Shown piece by piece: positions 19,017 through 27,807 of a stretch of 64,000 bases of DNA. A program made the position numbers and the translations under genes. Under the pieces are notes generated by a model. The model saw only the letters and a list, made by a program, of their open reading frames with translations, searched no databases and had not been told where the DNA came from. Position 1 is the stretch's first letter. Each line of letters starts with the position of its first letter. The DNA is from an uncultured Bacteroidales bacterium (GTDB taxonomy: Bacteria; Bacteroidota; Bacteroidia; Bacteroidales; UBA932). The stretch covers positions 89,452-153,451 of the forward strand of contig CAMJHF010000003.1 in the NCBI GenBank assembly GCA_946405435.1, in the 5' to 3' direction.

Positions 19017-19976
19017 TTATCGGCTGGGTTGGGTGGCAGGGACCTTGCCCGTCTGGGAGACCGGAGGGTCGGGGTTGGTGAAGCGCTCCGACAGGTCGGT
19101 CACCTGATAGGGGTGCAGGCAAGCTTCATGAGCCGCCGTCTGGCAGATCTCGGCCACGTAGGAGTCTATGGACGAAGGATGGTAGGGGTTTCCGAGCACG
19201 CTCTGCCCCATGATTTTCTCGAACCATATACAGCCGGCAGTGTAGCGCCCGTAGCTTTTGTTGAGGTGCCATCCGTCGCGGTCGAAGGTGTCGCCAAGGT
19301 AGGAGCTGCGGCCGTTCTGTATGGCATCTACGGAATTGATTATAAGGTCGAAAGGATACTTTTGCGCCGCCTGCTTGGTGGTCTCGGTAATCATGGCGTA
19401 CATCTTGGCCGTATCGTAGTCGTAGAAGCCGAACTTGGCTTTTGTGCTGTGGGCGGGGGCTACCCAGGGCACATGGTATGCCAGCTTGAACTTGCGGTAG
19501 GTGGCGTTTTCGCGGCAGAACTCTATAAGATTGGTCATCCAGGGTTCGAAATACTCGAACTGTCCGTGATGTCCGCCCCCTTGCTGCAGGCTTATGATGT
19601 CCCAGGGCTCGTCGCGCAGGCCCTGCATGAAGGTGTAGCCGGAATTGGTGGTCATAGCGCCGTTGCCGGCATCGGTTATTTTGCGGTAGTTGTAGGCGGC
19701 TGCATCGGTGCTGGCGCTCTTCCAGTGAGTCTCCAGGTCGCATCCAGGGATGTAGAGTTCGCCTATTATCACTTTCTGCCCTACGGCATGGAACAAGGGC
19801 CAAAGTTCCTGTTCAACGGCATCCGCCGAGAAGCTGTTGCCTACGGCCAGGATGCGGAGTATCCCATCATCGGCGGGAATATCCCTGGGGTCAGCGGGCT
19901 CTGGTTTCTGGTATGAGGTCAAAAGGAGCGAGGCAAGAATGATTGAAGCAAGAGTATGCATATATGTCTTAGTCAA
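19017..19976 (-). CDS. DUF4886 (SGNH-hydrolase-like) secreted protein
   Basis: A 319-residue protein of the DUF4886 family, which has an SGNH-hydrolase-like fold. The block-I-like serine motif is AVGNSFSADAVE, and a late HLNKSYGRYTAG segment supplies a candidate His. The N-terminus is a lipoprotein-like signal, but the residue expected to be the lipobox cysteine is tyrosine (LLLTSYQKPEP; codon TAC, one base from TGC). It may therefore be cleaved or stay membrane-anchored instead of being lipidated. It is transcribed alone, convergent with the endonuclease-like gene and divergent from the gene at 20031. The substrate is unknown. Confidence 0.8.
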   Translation of the reverse strand: MTKTYMHTLASIILASLLLTSYQKPEPADPRDIPADDGILRILAVGNSFSADAVEQELWPLFHAVGQKVIIGELYIPGCDLETHWKSASTDAAAYNYRKITDAGNGAMTTNSGYTFMQGLRDEPWDIISLQQGGGHHGQFEYFEPWMTNLIEFCRENATYRKFKLAYHVPWVAPAHSTKAKFGFYDYDTAKMYAMITETTKQAAQKYPFDLIINSVDAIQNGRSSYLGDTFDRDGWHLNKSYGRYTAGCIWFEKIMGQSVLGNPYHPSSIDSYVAEICQTAAHEACLHPYQVTDLSERFTNPDPPVSQTGKVPATQPSR

Positions 19977-19990
19977 TGAGATCGGTTATC

Positions 19991-19998
19991 CAAAGATA
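19991..19998 (-). promoter_or_regulatory. -7 box for the DUF4886 gene
   Basis: The minus strand reads TATCTTTG, an exact TAnnTTTG match, 15 to 22 bases before the ATG. No clear -33 element is seen. Confidence 0.45.
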
Positions 19999-20030
19999 GT
20001 AAATATCTTTTTTTTCGTATTATTGTAGTC

Positions 20031-21509
20031 ATGATGAGAAAAACAATTGTTTGTGCGCTGGCGATACTGTTTGGCGGCGCGGCACTTGCCCAGGACTGGG
20101 GTGGGCACTATATGATGGAATATCTGGACGGCGAAAGCAGCGTGGCCACGGGTGACTTGTATCTCGTGCCGGTCGGCGCAGGCCAGGCCGAGTTCCTGCT
20201 GACCATAACCATGAAGGGAGACGGTTATACCATTGTGTATGACAGCACCGACGGCCCAGTGACGGTTGCCGGCGATGAAATAGTCTGGCGCTTTCCCGGC
20301 GAGGGTTTCGACTACACCCTTACAATGGACCTGAGTCCCGAAGCCCAGGAAGGCGTCCCGATGGAAAACACCATCATGCTCACGGAGCACCTTGGAGAAG
20401 GGGCTCCGCCTTATCCAGTGGACCTGGACATCGCTGGCTATTACCGCCGCGACCCTGCCTGCTTCGTGACGCCTGACGGATATATGTACCGGATGACGGG
20501 AAATACTTGCACGCTGGCCATGGGTGGTATTTATGCCGGCAAGGTAGAATTGCCCGAAACCGTATTTGGTCCGTTCGGCAAAGTGTTCAGAGTCAGCGGA
20601 ATAGATTCTGATGCATTCGCTTATTCGCGCCATGTCACGCAGGTGTCGATCCAAGATGCGCAGCAGCGGGTGGCCCCCGGAGCGCTCACATATACCGAGG
20701 TGCCTTATGACTGGAGCAAGATATCGATGCCCTTCTTTGCCTATCCCGGACCGTCCAGGAACAAGTTCGTCATTCCGTATTACGATGGCTTCGAGCGCCC
20801 GGAAAACATCTTCCCGTGGGTGATTTTCAAACAGAGCGTGGCGCCTGCCCGGCAATGCGACAATACGATAGAGGACGAAAATTCCCTCGCCGGCCGTGTG
20901 GACCAGGACTTCGGCCGCACCAAGGGGGTTTTTTATGAACTGCAAGTGCCCAAGGAAGATATCTCAAAAATGTTCCGCGGCTACCAGGCGATGGAAATAG
21001 AGGCCCTGGTGGCTGACGCCGATTTCGTAGCATTCCACACTTTCCCTGCCTTCGGCCGCTGGAAATATCCGGAACCCGAAAAATCCGCTTCCGCAGATGT
21101 GGAGAAACAGGTGTCTGGAATGTATGGCCGCGAGGTGATGTACAGCCGCAGGGTGGCGTGGCTTCGTAACGGCTATGGCGAGCTGGACATGGTTGAATTC
21201 AAGCACAAAAACCACCAGGCTATGGTGGTCTTTGCATGGGTGAACGGCGGAGAAGTGGAAGCCACGGCTTGCCTTACCACCGAAATTGAATCAGAATTCG
21301 AAGACTCCGACGTCTGGAACGTTGATGACGAAGGCACTTATGGAATACCGGATGTCATAACCATCGCCCAGGACCCTGAAGGGGCCGTGACAATCTTCCT
21401 GGCCAAGAATTCCCCGGAAAGCGTAACTTGCTTCGCGCTTCACCAGAACGGCGGCAAACTGGAGAAAATCGATTTCGACCAGTGGTACCGTTACGTGGAT
21501 ATACTGTAG
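20031..21509 (+). CDS. secreted protein of unknown function with a BspA-like repeat remnant
   Basis: I do not recognise this 492-residue protein as a whole. A signal peptide (about residues 1-21, ending ALAQ) precedes a beta-rich N-terminal region (WGGHYMMEYLDGESS and on). In the middle, VELPETVFGPFGKVFRVSGIDSDAFAYSRHVTQVSI-type wording (residues about 180-215) resembles one or two BspA-like leucine-rich repeats. The C-terminal half is acidic and has no clear domain. It stands alone between a divergent DUF4886 gene and a convergent small secreted-protein gene. An extracellular or outer-surface role is inferred only from the signal peptide and the repeat. A near-consensus -7 box (TATTATTG, 20018-20025) lies 5 bases before the ATG. 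Confidence 0.6.
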   Translation: MMRKTIVCALAILFGGAALAQDWGGHYMMEYLDGESSVATGDLYLVPVGAGQAEFLLTITMKGDGYTIVYDSTDGPVTVAGDEIVWRFPGEGFDYTLTMDLSPEAQEGVPMENTIMLTEHLGEGAPPYPVDLDIAGYYRRDPACFVTPDGYMYRMTGNTCTLAMGGIYAGKVELPETVFGPFGKVFRVSGIDSDAFAYSRHVTQVSIQDAQQRVAPGALTYTEVPYDWSKISMPFFAYPGPSRNKFVIPYYDGFERPENIFPWVIFKQSVAPARQCDNTIEDENSLAGRVDQDFGRTKGVFYELQVPKEDISKMFRGYQAMEIEALVADADFVAFHTFPAFGRWKYPEPEKSASADVEKQVSGMYGREVMYSRRVAWLRNGYGELDMVEFKHKNHQAMVVFAWVNGGEVEATACLTTEIESEFEDSDVWNVDDEGTYGIPDVITIAQDPEGAVTIFLAKNSPESVTCFALHQNGGKLEKIDFDQWYRYVDIL

Positions 21510-21512
21510 GGC

Positions 21513-22043
21513 TTAAAGCTCTTTCTTGTGCAGCTTCGCGTAGAACTTTACGCTGCTCAAGATTCCGGAAAGGTCGGACTTTGTGACGTAGGTGGCCCTG
21601 ATGTAGCCCTCGCGCTCCACGGCGAACTCGAGCATGTTGCTCAGGAGAACCTTCCTGCGGGTGATTGTTATTGTTTCGAGCTTGTCATTCGGGACTGCGG
21701 CGGCGAAGCAGGCTTCCATCTGCGTCTTGGTGCCTGCAGGCTCCTTGTACATATCCTTGAGTTTGCCAAGCGTTTCTATCGCTTCGGTAAGATTTGAGCC
21801 CAGGGGGATGAAAAGCTTGAACAGAGGGTCGAAGTTAATCTGTACGATTTCGTCTCCAATTCCCAATGTGCCTACATTCAGGAAATACGTCCTCTCGCCG
21901 TTGATCGGTACGGAAAACACGTCCAACATGCCGTCGTTGCTTTCTATCGAGGCGATTTCTTTGAGTTCTGTGAGTTGGGCGCTCTGTGCGAACAGTCCGG
22001 CGGACAGAGTCGCGAAGAAAATCAGGGTTAAGATCCTTTTCAT
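21513..22043 (-). CDS. small secreted protein of unknown function
   Basis: A 176-residue protein with a clean signal peptide (about 1-19, ending LFAQ). The rest alternates beta strands and one amphipathic helix (LTEAIETLGKLKDMY); I see no catalytic motif and do not recognise a family. It ends 3 bp from the convergent stop of the 20031 gene. It lies 39 bp downstream of the tolC-like gene but has its own -7 box, so it is probably a separate unit. Confidence 0.6.
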   Translation of the reverse strand: MKRILTLIFFATLSAGLFAQSAQLTELKEIASIESNDGMLDVFSVPINGERTYFLNVGTLGIGDEIVQINFDPLFKLFIPLGSNLTEAIETLGKLKDMYKEPAGTKTQMEACFAAAVPNDKLETITITRRKVLLSNMLEFAVEREGYIRATYVTKSDLSGILSSVKFYAKLHKKEL

Positions 22044-22065
22044 AAGTTCTTTTTTTGAGTTCGGG

Positions 22066-22073
22066 CAAATATA
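22066..22073 (-). promoter_or_regulatory. -7 box for the small secreted-protein gene
   Basis: The minus strand reads TATATTTG, an exact TAnnTTTG match, 22 bases before the ATG at 22043. It lies in the 39-bp gap after the tolC-like gene, so the small gene can be transcribed on its own. Confidence 0.45.
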
Positions 22074-22082
22074 ATAATAATC

Positions 22083-23405
22083 TTAAAAATTCAGCTGCTC
22101 GCCGTGGTAGAAGTCGAGGAGTTTTGTCTGGTAGAGGCACTGCCAGCGGGCCTGGATGTGCTCCGATTCGGCCTTGAGCCAGTTGTTCCTGGCGTCATTG
22201 TAGTCGGCTATGCCGGCTTTGCCCACTTTGTATTTCTCCTCTGTAAGCTGATAGTGCAGCAGGGCGCTTTCGGCGCTTTCGGCGCTGCCGCGGTAGCGGG
22301 CCTGCGAGTTGACGGCATTGTAGTAGGCCTGCTGTATCTCTTTGTAGAGGCTTTTCTTCACGTTCTCAAGGTTCAGCATCTGTCCCCGGTAGCTGATTTC
22401 AGCGCTCCGGACCTGGTTCCTTGCGGAGAAACGCTGGAAGATGGGTATGCTGAGGTTGAGCCCTACGTACTGGCTGAAGTTGTTCTTGAGCTGCTCTCCG
22501 AAGCTCAGCGACGGCATCTTGGAGTTGGTATAGTAGTTGGTACCAAGGCCTCCGCTCAATGACAGCGAGGGGAGGTAGGCCCCTTTTGCACGATCGATGT
22601 TGAGCTTGGCATAATCGACGCCGATCTTTGCAGATTCCACCGCAGGCTTTATCTCCACAGCCTCGGCAAAAATGGCCTCAGGCCGCATCAGCAGGGCCTT
22701 GGATGGATCGCCGGCCTCGGGAGAGACGACGGCGAAACCTTCCGGAGACCCAAGTTCCAGCAGCTGGGTGAGCTCCAGGATGGAAATCTGCAGGTTGCCG
22801 TCAGCCTGGATCTCGCTCTGGCGGCTCTGGGCCAGGGTGGCCTGCTGCGCCGACACTTCGGCGTCGCTCACCTTGCCGGCGGACCGCCTCTCTTTTATCT
22901 GCTCCAGAAGTTCTTCGTCGTGGGCCGCCTGCTCCCTGGCTACGCGCAGGATCTCCTGGTTGTAAAGTATTTGCACGTAGGCCTGGGCCACCGCCACGCG
23001 TATGTCGTCACGGGCTTTTTCGAGGTCTGCCGTGGCGGCCTGCAGGTTGAGCCGGCCGAGCTTGACTCCGTTGTTGATGTCGAAACCCTGGAAAATCGGA
23101 ATGTCGGCACCCAGGCTGAACGAGGTGGATGTGGTGTTGGAGTTGGAGTAGGTGTTGTCTGCAGTGAGGCCGCGGCCGAACGAAAGGTTCTCGCTGGCTC
23201 CGGCGCTCACTCCGGGGAGCCTCCTGCTCTTTGCAGTGCTGAGCTCCACCTCCTTTTGCTCCAGAGCAAGGCTGCTTTGCTGCACGGTAAGATTGTGGTC
23301 CAGGGCGTATTGTATGCAGTCTTGCAGGCTCCATGATGCCTTCTGGGCCGTTGCGGATGCGGCTCCGATAGCCAGCGCGGCTACAAGCAGTGTCAGCTTC
23401 TTCAT
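22083..23405 (-). CDS. TolC-family outer-membrane efflux protein
   Basis: A 440-residue outer-membrane efflux channel subunit. The signal peptide ends ATAQ (about residue 21). Two related helical halves follow, with typical TolC phrases: CIQYALDHNLTVQQ near the start, AYVQILYNQEILRVA, then SIPIFQRFSARNQVRSAEI and a late AYYNAVNSQARY helix. It would form the exit duct for the adaptor and ABC permeases encoded upstream. Its ATG overlaps the adaptor stop by 4 bp, showing one operon. Confidence 0.92.
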   Translation of the reverse strand: MKKLTLLVAALAIGAASATAQKASWSLQDCIQYALDHNLTVQQSSLALEQKEVELSTAKSRRLPGVSAGASENLSFGRGLTADNTYSNSNTTSTSFSLGADIPIFQGFDINNGVKLGRLNLQAATADLEKARDDIRVAVAQAYVQILYNQEILRVAREQAAHDEELLEQIKERRSAGKVSDAEVSAQQATLAQSRQSEIQADGNLQISILELTQLLELGSPEGFAVVSPEAGDPSKALLMRPEAIFAEAVEIKPAVESAKIGVDYAKLNIDRAKGAYLPSLSLSGGLGTNYYTNSKMPSLSFGEQLKNNFSQYVGLNLSIPIFQRFSARNQVRSAEISYRGQMLNLENVKKSLYKEIQQAYYNAVNSQARYRGSAESAESALLHYQLTEEKYKVGKAGIADYNDARNNWLKAESEHIQARWQCLYQTKLLDFYHGEQLNF

Positions 23406-24502
23406 TTCTTGTCAGTGTTTATGATGCGGGTGCCCCGGACTGTATCTCCGGGCTTCAGTCCGTTCTTTATTTCAATACTAATGCCGTCGCTCAGGCCGGT
23501 CTCCACCGCCACCTTTTCGTAGGCGTCCTGTCCGGTCTTGCGGTATACGAAGGTGCTGTCGCCGCTGAATTCGAGGGCGCTCTCGGGGATGACCAGCACG
23601 CTGTCGGCGCGGGCCAGCACTATTTCGGCGTTGGCGCTGTAGCCCGAGCGTATCATGTGGTCGGAGCTCACCTGGACTGCCGCCTTGATTTCGAACTGAT
23701 TGGCGCCGTTGTTCTCTACAGCCTTGGGAGAGATGTACTCAAGGGAGGCCTCGGACCTATAGTCCGGCAGCGCGCCTATGCTGATAACCATGGGCATGCC
23801 TTCAACCAGCGAACCCACTTCGGTCTCGTCGATGTTGCCGTCGAAGATAAGGTCGGACATGTTGGCCACTGTGGCCACCGTGGTACCGTCGTTCATGGTG
23901 TTGGCCTGAATGACGGAGTTTCCCACCTTGACGGGGATGTCCAGTATCAGCCCGGAAATGGTGGACCGGATGAGCGTGGAACTGCCGGTGGCGTTGCTCT
24001 TGGACACACCGTCGCGTATGACCTCCAGCGACTCCTGGGCGGCATTCTTCTCTTCCTGCGCCTGATTGTAGGCCTGGAGCACCTGGTCATATTCCTCATC
24101 ACTCACCAGATGCTTGTCCCAAAGGGCCTTTTCGCGGTCGTAGTTGGTCTTAGCCTGCTTGAGGTTGATCTCTGCAAGGCGCACCCGCGACTGGGCGCTG
24201 CTCAGGGAATTCATGTCGGGGATGACGCGCAGCTTGGCGATTACCTCACCCTCTTTGACTGTCTGCCCGGCCTCTTTGCGGAGCTCGGAAATAATGCCGT
24301 TGATCTGCGGCTTGACATTGACTTCGTTGCGCGGTTCTATCTTGCCGGTCACTACGGTTGTGCGGCGGATGCTGCCCATGGCTGCTTCGTGCTCAAGGTA
24401 GTGCACCTGCTCGGGGCGGGAGTTCTTGAACAGGAATACGAAGGTGCCGATGAAGAGCAGCGCTATCAGCGCGAAGATGATGTACTTGAATACCCGTTTC
24501 AT
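23402..24502 (-). CDS. MacA/HlyD-like periplasmic adaptor
   Basis: A 366-residue membrane-fusion protein. One N-terminal membrane segment (ALIALLFIGTFVFLF) is followed by a barrel-sandwich lipoyl half (GKIEPRNEVNVKPQINGIISELRKEAGQTVKEGE), a coiled-coil hairpin (AEINLKQAKTNYDREKALWD and on) and beta-barrel and MP domains. It would bridge the ABC permeases and the TolC channel. It sits between them in a five-gene operon. MacA-type function is inferred from the MacB-like partners. Confidence 0.9.
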   Translation of the reverse strand: MKRVFKYIIFALIALLFIGTFVFLFKNSRPEQVHYLEHEAAMGSIRRTTVVTGKIEPRNEVNVKPQINGIISELRKEAGQTVKEGEVIAKLRVIPDMNSLSSAQSRVRLAEINLKQAKTNYDREKALWDKHLVSDEEYDQVLQAYNQAQEEKNAAQESLEVIRDGVSKSNATGSSTLIRSTISGLILDIPVKVGNSVIQANTMNDGTTVATVANMSDLIFDGNIDETEVGSLVEGMPMVISIGALPDYRSEASLEYISPKAVENNGANQFEIKAAVQVSSDHMIRSGYSANAEIVLARADSVLVIPESALEFSGDSTFVYRKTGQDAYEKVAVETGLSDGISIEIKNGLKPGDTVRGTRIINTDKK

Positions 24503-24517
24503 TATGCTAATCTGTGT

Positions 24518-25765
24518 TTATTCATCTCTCATTGCATCCACTGGTTTGATGGCCATCGCCCTGGATGCGGGGGCAAGGCCGGCGATAACGCCAAGCAGCG
24601 TGAGCAGCAGGGCGGCGGCTACGGCCGTCCAGAAACTCACCTGGAAGTCGGCCGGAGTGGCGTCCGGCCGGCTGTTCACCAGTTTTTCGAGCAGCCTGAG
24701 CAGCTGCACGGCGAACACGATTCCGAAAGACCCGGCAACCAACGTCAGGCTGATGCTCTCCATGATTATCTGGCTGAGGATATTGCGTGGCGTGGCTCCG
24801 ATGGCTCGGCGTATGCCTATTTCGGTCGTGCGTTCCTTCACTGTCACCATCATGATGTTGCTTACGCCGATTATGCCGGCCAGGATAGTGCCCAGGCCTA
24901 CCAGCCAGATGAGGAAATTGAGTCCCGTAAACAGGTTGTCTACGATGGAAAACATCTGCTCTGTGTTGACTACGAAAAGCGCCTGCCTGTCATTGGGGTC
25001 GAAGTTGTGTCCGCGCGCCAGCAGCTGCCGTATGCGGTCTTCCATGGAAGAAAGATGCACGCCGCTCCGGCCGGTGACGCATATCAGGTCGACATTGTTT
25101 CCGCGGTGGTAAACCTTCTGCGCTATCGGAAGCGGTATGATTACAGCCTCGTCGGCGCTGCCGTTTATGCTAATGTTGCCCGAGCTTACATCCACTCCCA
25201 CCACCTGGTAGTACACGGGTCCGACCTTGATGAATGTGCCGCAGGGATCCTGTCCGTCGGGGAACAGGCTGGTCCAAATGCGTTTGCCTATGACGCAGAC
25301 TTTCCGTTCCTGGATTACGTCGGAGTCATTTATGTAGCGTCCGAACTTGATGCGCGGCTCTTCGATCTTGGTGTAGTCGGCATAGACTCCTTTTACGTTG
25401 GCACTTACGGTGTTGGCTCCGTGGACGGCCTCCTGGCCCCAGTTGGACACTATCGGGGTGACGGTCTCAAGCTCCGGGACCATATATTTGAGCCTGTCCA
25501 CATCTGTGAAAGTAAAGTCCCAGGAGCGTCCCTCCTTGAGCCCTTTCCATGGCTTGGTGGTATTGCTGGGGAACATTATGGCGGTGTTGGTGGCGAAGCC
25601 CTCGAAGTTGGAGCTTATGACCTGCTTGAGGCCCTGCCCGCCGCCCATCAGGAACAGCAGCATGAAAATGCCCCAGAACACGCCGAATCCTGTCAGGAGG
25701 CTGCGGCTCTTGTTCCGTACGAGCGAATCGGCGATCTCGCGGTATGTGTCTATATCCAGTCTCAT
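24518..25765 (-). CDS. MacB-like ABC transporter permease, second copy
   Basis: A 415-residue permease of the MacB/FtsX type. It has an N-terminal membrane helix (SLLTGFGVFWGIFMLLFLMGGG), a large periplasmic MacB_PCD domain, and three C-terminal helices including LIWLVGLGTILAGIIGVSNIMMV with the coupling motif TEIGIRRAIGATPRNI. A longer open frame extends upstream, but its first 96 codons overlap the neighbouring permease in another frame. I therefore start at the ATG at 25765, which overlaps the upstream stop as ATGA. It has no ATPase domain of its own. It is paralogous to the next gene and probably pairs with it as a heterodimer. Confidence 0.9.
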   Translation of the reverse strand: MRLDIDTYREIADSLVRNKSRSLLTGFGVFWGIFMLLFLMGGGQGLKQVISSNFEGFATNTAIMFPSNTTKPWKGLKEGRSWDFTFTDVDRLKYMVPELETVTPIVSNWGQEAVHGANTVSANVKGVYADYTKIEEPRIKFGRYINDSDVIQERKVCVIGKRIWTSLFPDGQDPCGTFIKVGPVYYQVVGVDVSSGNISINGSADEAVIIPLPIAQKVYHRGNNVDLICVTGRSGVHLSSMEDRIRQLLARGHNFDPNDRQALFVVNTEQMFSIVDNLFTGLNFLIWLVGLGTILAGIIGVSNIMMVTVKERTTEIGIRRAIGATPRNILSQIIMESISLTLVAGSFGIVFAVQLLRLLEKLVNSRPDATPADFQVSFWTAVAAALLLTLLGVIAGLAPASRAMAIKPVDAMRDE

Positions 25766-27027
25766 TCCGATCTGAGCGCTTCGATTGGCCTTACCTGCGC
25801 TGCCCTCCGGGCAGGGAAGAGGCCTGCAACGGTTCCTGCAACTATCAGCACCAGAGTGGCTTCCAGGGCCACATCCAGTCCTACTCCGGGGTTGACGAGC
25901 ATGGCTATCTGCTCGTCCATTACGCTCATCGTGGCCTGCCCCAGGGTTTTGTCCAGCAGGGCGCATGTGAGCATGCCCAGGAACATTCCTATGTATCCGA
26001 ACACCGCCGTGATGGATACGCTCTCGGCTATGATGAGCTTTGTGATTGCCCACGGGCTTGCACCTATGGCCTTTCGGATTCCGAATTCATGGGTGCGTTC
26101 CTTTACGGTTATGAGCATGATGTTGCTCACGCCTACGATGCCTCCCAGCAGGGTGAACAGCCCGATTATCCACAGTGCCGTACTCAAGATGCCCCGCCCC
26201 TGCTTCATCTGCACGTCCTGGTGGGCGCGGTTCCATACCCACAGGGCGCGTTCATCGTCGGGCGCCGCGCGGTGCCGCAGGTTGATTACCGACTTGTACT
26301 GCTTCTCGAAGGCCTCGTTGGCGGCCTCGGTGTCCAAACCCTTGGTGGTGAATGTTATGCCGCCAATTTCCTGTCCTTTTGAGTAGATGCTCTTGACGGT
26401 GGTAAAGGGGGCGTAAAGGGTGTTGTCGTTGCGCATGCGGTCCGACTTGCTTATGCCCACGATCTTGTATGCCAGGTTACCTACTTTTACGTATTTGCCA
26501 AGGAGCAGTGCCGCATCCTGACCGTTCTCCAACAGGTTGAGGGCGGTGTTCTCCGGCATTACCAACACCTTTCGGTTCAGCTGAATGTCTTTGGAATTGA
26601 GAAAGCGGCCATGGCGTATCTCTATTCTTGAGATGGTCTGAATACCGGGGTACTGGCCGTCGATTCTGGCGTTGAAGTATTTCTTGCCGTAACTCACCAG
26701 TGCGCTGGTGCTCACCGAAGCCGTTACTTCGTCGACGTGTTCCCGGAAGATGTCGCCGGCAGTAGTCGCCACGTCGCCGTCGTCCAGCTTTATCCGTCGT
26801 CCCTGCTTGAGTCCGTCATAGGGCTTGGAAGTCCATCCTCCTCCTACTGACACCGAGTTGGTGGCAAAGCTGCCGCCTCCCTGCATGAAAGAGTTCATCA
26901 GACCGTTGCCGGCACCCAGCAGCACGATGAGCATGAAGATGCCCCACGATACCGCAAAGCCGGTAAGGGCGGTGCGGAGTTTGTTGCGGCGCACGCTTTC
27001 CCATATTTCTGTGAAAATGTCTTTCAT
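25762..27027 (-). CDS. MacB-like ABC transporter permease, first copy
   Basis: A 421-residue permease with the same plan as its downstream paralogue: an N-terminal helix (RTALTGFAVSWGIFMLIVLLGAG), a periplasmic MacB_PCD domain, and three C-terminal helices with the segment TLLGGIVGVSNIMLITVKERTHEFGIRKAIGA. Two consecutive permease genes with one ATPase are common in Bacteroidetes efflux operons. The exported substrate (antibiotic, peptide or lipid) cannot be told. The start overlaps the ATPase stop by 4 bp. Confidence 0.91.
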   Translation of the reverse strand: MKDIFTEIWESVRRNKLRTALTGFAVSWGIFMLIVLLGAGNGLMNSFMQGGGSFATNSVSVGGGWTSKPYDGLKQGRRIKLDDGDVATTAGDIFREHVDEVTASVSTSALVSYGKKYFNARIDGQYPGIQTISRIEIRHGRFLNSKDIQLNRKVLVMPENTALNLLENGQDAALLLGKYVKVGNLAYKIVGISKSDRMRNDNTLYAPFTTVKSIYSKGQEIGGITFTTKGLDTEAANEAFEKQYKSVINLRHRAAPDDERALWVWNRAHQDVQMKQGRGILSTALWIIGLFTLLGGIVGVSNIMLITVKERTHEFGIRKAIGASPWAITKLIIAESVSITAVFGYIGMFLGMLTCALLDKTLGQATMSVMDEQIAMLVNPGVGLDVALEATLVLIVAGTVAGLFPARRAAQVRPIEALRSE

Positions 27028-27746
27028 TTCATGATGGTTGAGGTGCCAAACACCGAAGCGCGGTGCTCGCGGTTGTCCTCTATCTGTCCTATGACACCGT
27101 CTTTGATGTGCACTATCTTGTCCGTGCAGTTGGCTACGCCGCTCTCGTGGGTGACCACTATGATAGTCATCCCTTCCTCGCGGTTGAGGCGGCCGAGCAG
27201 TTGCATGACCTCCTCGCTCGTCTTGGAATCAAGGGCTCCGGTGGGCTCGTCCGCAAGAACTATCTTTGGATTGGTGATGAGGGCGCGGGCTATGGCTACC
27301 CTCTGTTTCTGGCCGCCGGACATTTCGTTGGGGTAGTGGCCGGCCCATTCGGCCAGGCCAAGTTTGTCCAGGTACTGCATGGCCAGTTCGTGCCGCTTGT
27401 GGCGGCTTACGCCCTGGTAGAAGAGGGGAAGCTCCACGTTTTCCACGGCGGTCTTGAACCCTATCAGGTTGAAGGACTGGAAGATAAAGCCTATCATGGA
27501 GTTGCGGTATGCAGCTGCCTGCTTTTCCGTCAGGTCCTTGATGAGCTTTCCGTCAATGTAGTATTCGCCTGTATCGTAATTGTCCAGAATGCCGAGAATG
27601 TTGAGTAAGGTGGATTTGCCCGAGCCCGATGCCCCCATGATGGATACGAATTCACCCTTGTCTATCGACAGGTCTATACCCTTGAGCACATGCAGGGGCT
27701 GGCCGTTGTTGTATGTCTTGTTTATGCCGCGAAGTTCTATGAGCAT
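27024..27746 (-). CDS. MacB/LolD-like ABC transporter ATPase
   Basis: A 240-residue ATP-binding subunit. Walker A is GASGSGKST (residues 38-46), the signature is MSGGQKQRVAIARAL, Walker B is IVLADEPTGALD, and the H-loop is VVTHE. It energises the two permeases that follow. I use the ATG at 27746 (LIELRGINKTY); an in-frame ATG 14 codons upstream adds residues with no match to family N-termini. It is first of the five-gene export operon. No strong promoter box is seen upstream. Confidence 0.93.
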   Translation of the reverse strand: MLIELRGINKTYNNGQPLHVLKGIDLSIDKGEFVSIMGASGSGKSTLLNILGILDNYDTGEYYIDGKLIKDLTEKQAAAYRNSMIGFIFQSFNLIGFKTAVENVELPLFYQGVSRHKRHELAMQYLDKLGLAEWAGHYPNEMSGGQKQRVAIARALITNPKIVLADEPTGALDSKTSEEVMQLLGRLNREEGMTIIVVTHESGVANCTDKIVHIKDGVIGQIEDNREHRASVFGTSTIMK

Positions 27747-27807
27747 GGCATGGATTTGTAAAGCCTTGGTAATATGCAAAAACCACACCCAAATAATTCA
27801 ACTCCAC

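Noticed and set aside
18963..19024. 11-bp inverted repeat between two convergent genes as a terminator
   Set aside because: The arms (GCCGATAATCG and its complement) are 40 bases apart and partly inside coding sequence, with no T run. Probably chance.
25766..26053. Longer N-terminus for the second MacB permease
   Set aside because: These 96 codons overlap the upstream permease in another frame, and the ATG at 25765 gives the family N-terminus and an ATGA junction.
23390..26386. 998-codon open frame antisense to the export operon
   Set aside because: The real adaptor and permease genes on the other strand have full motifs. The antisense protein has no family likeness.
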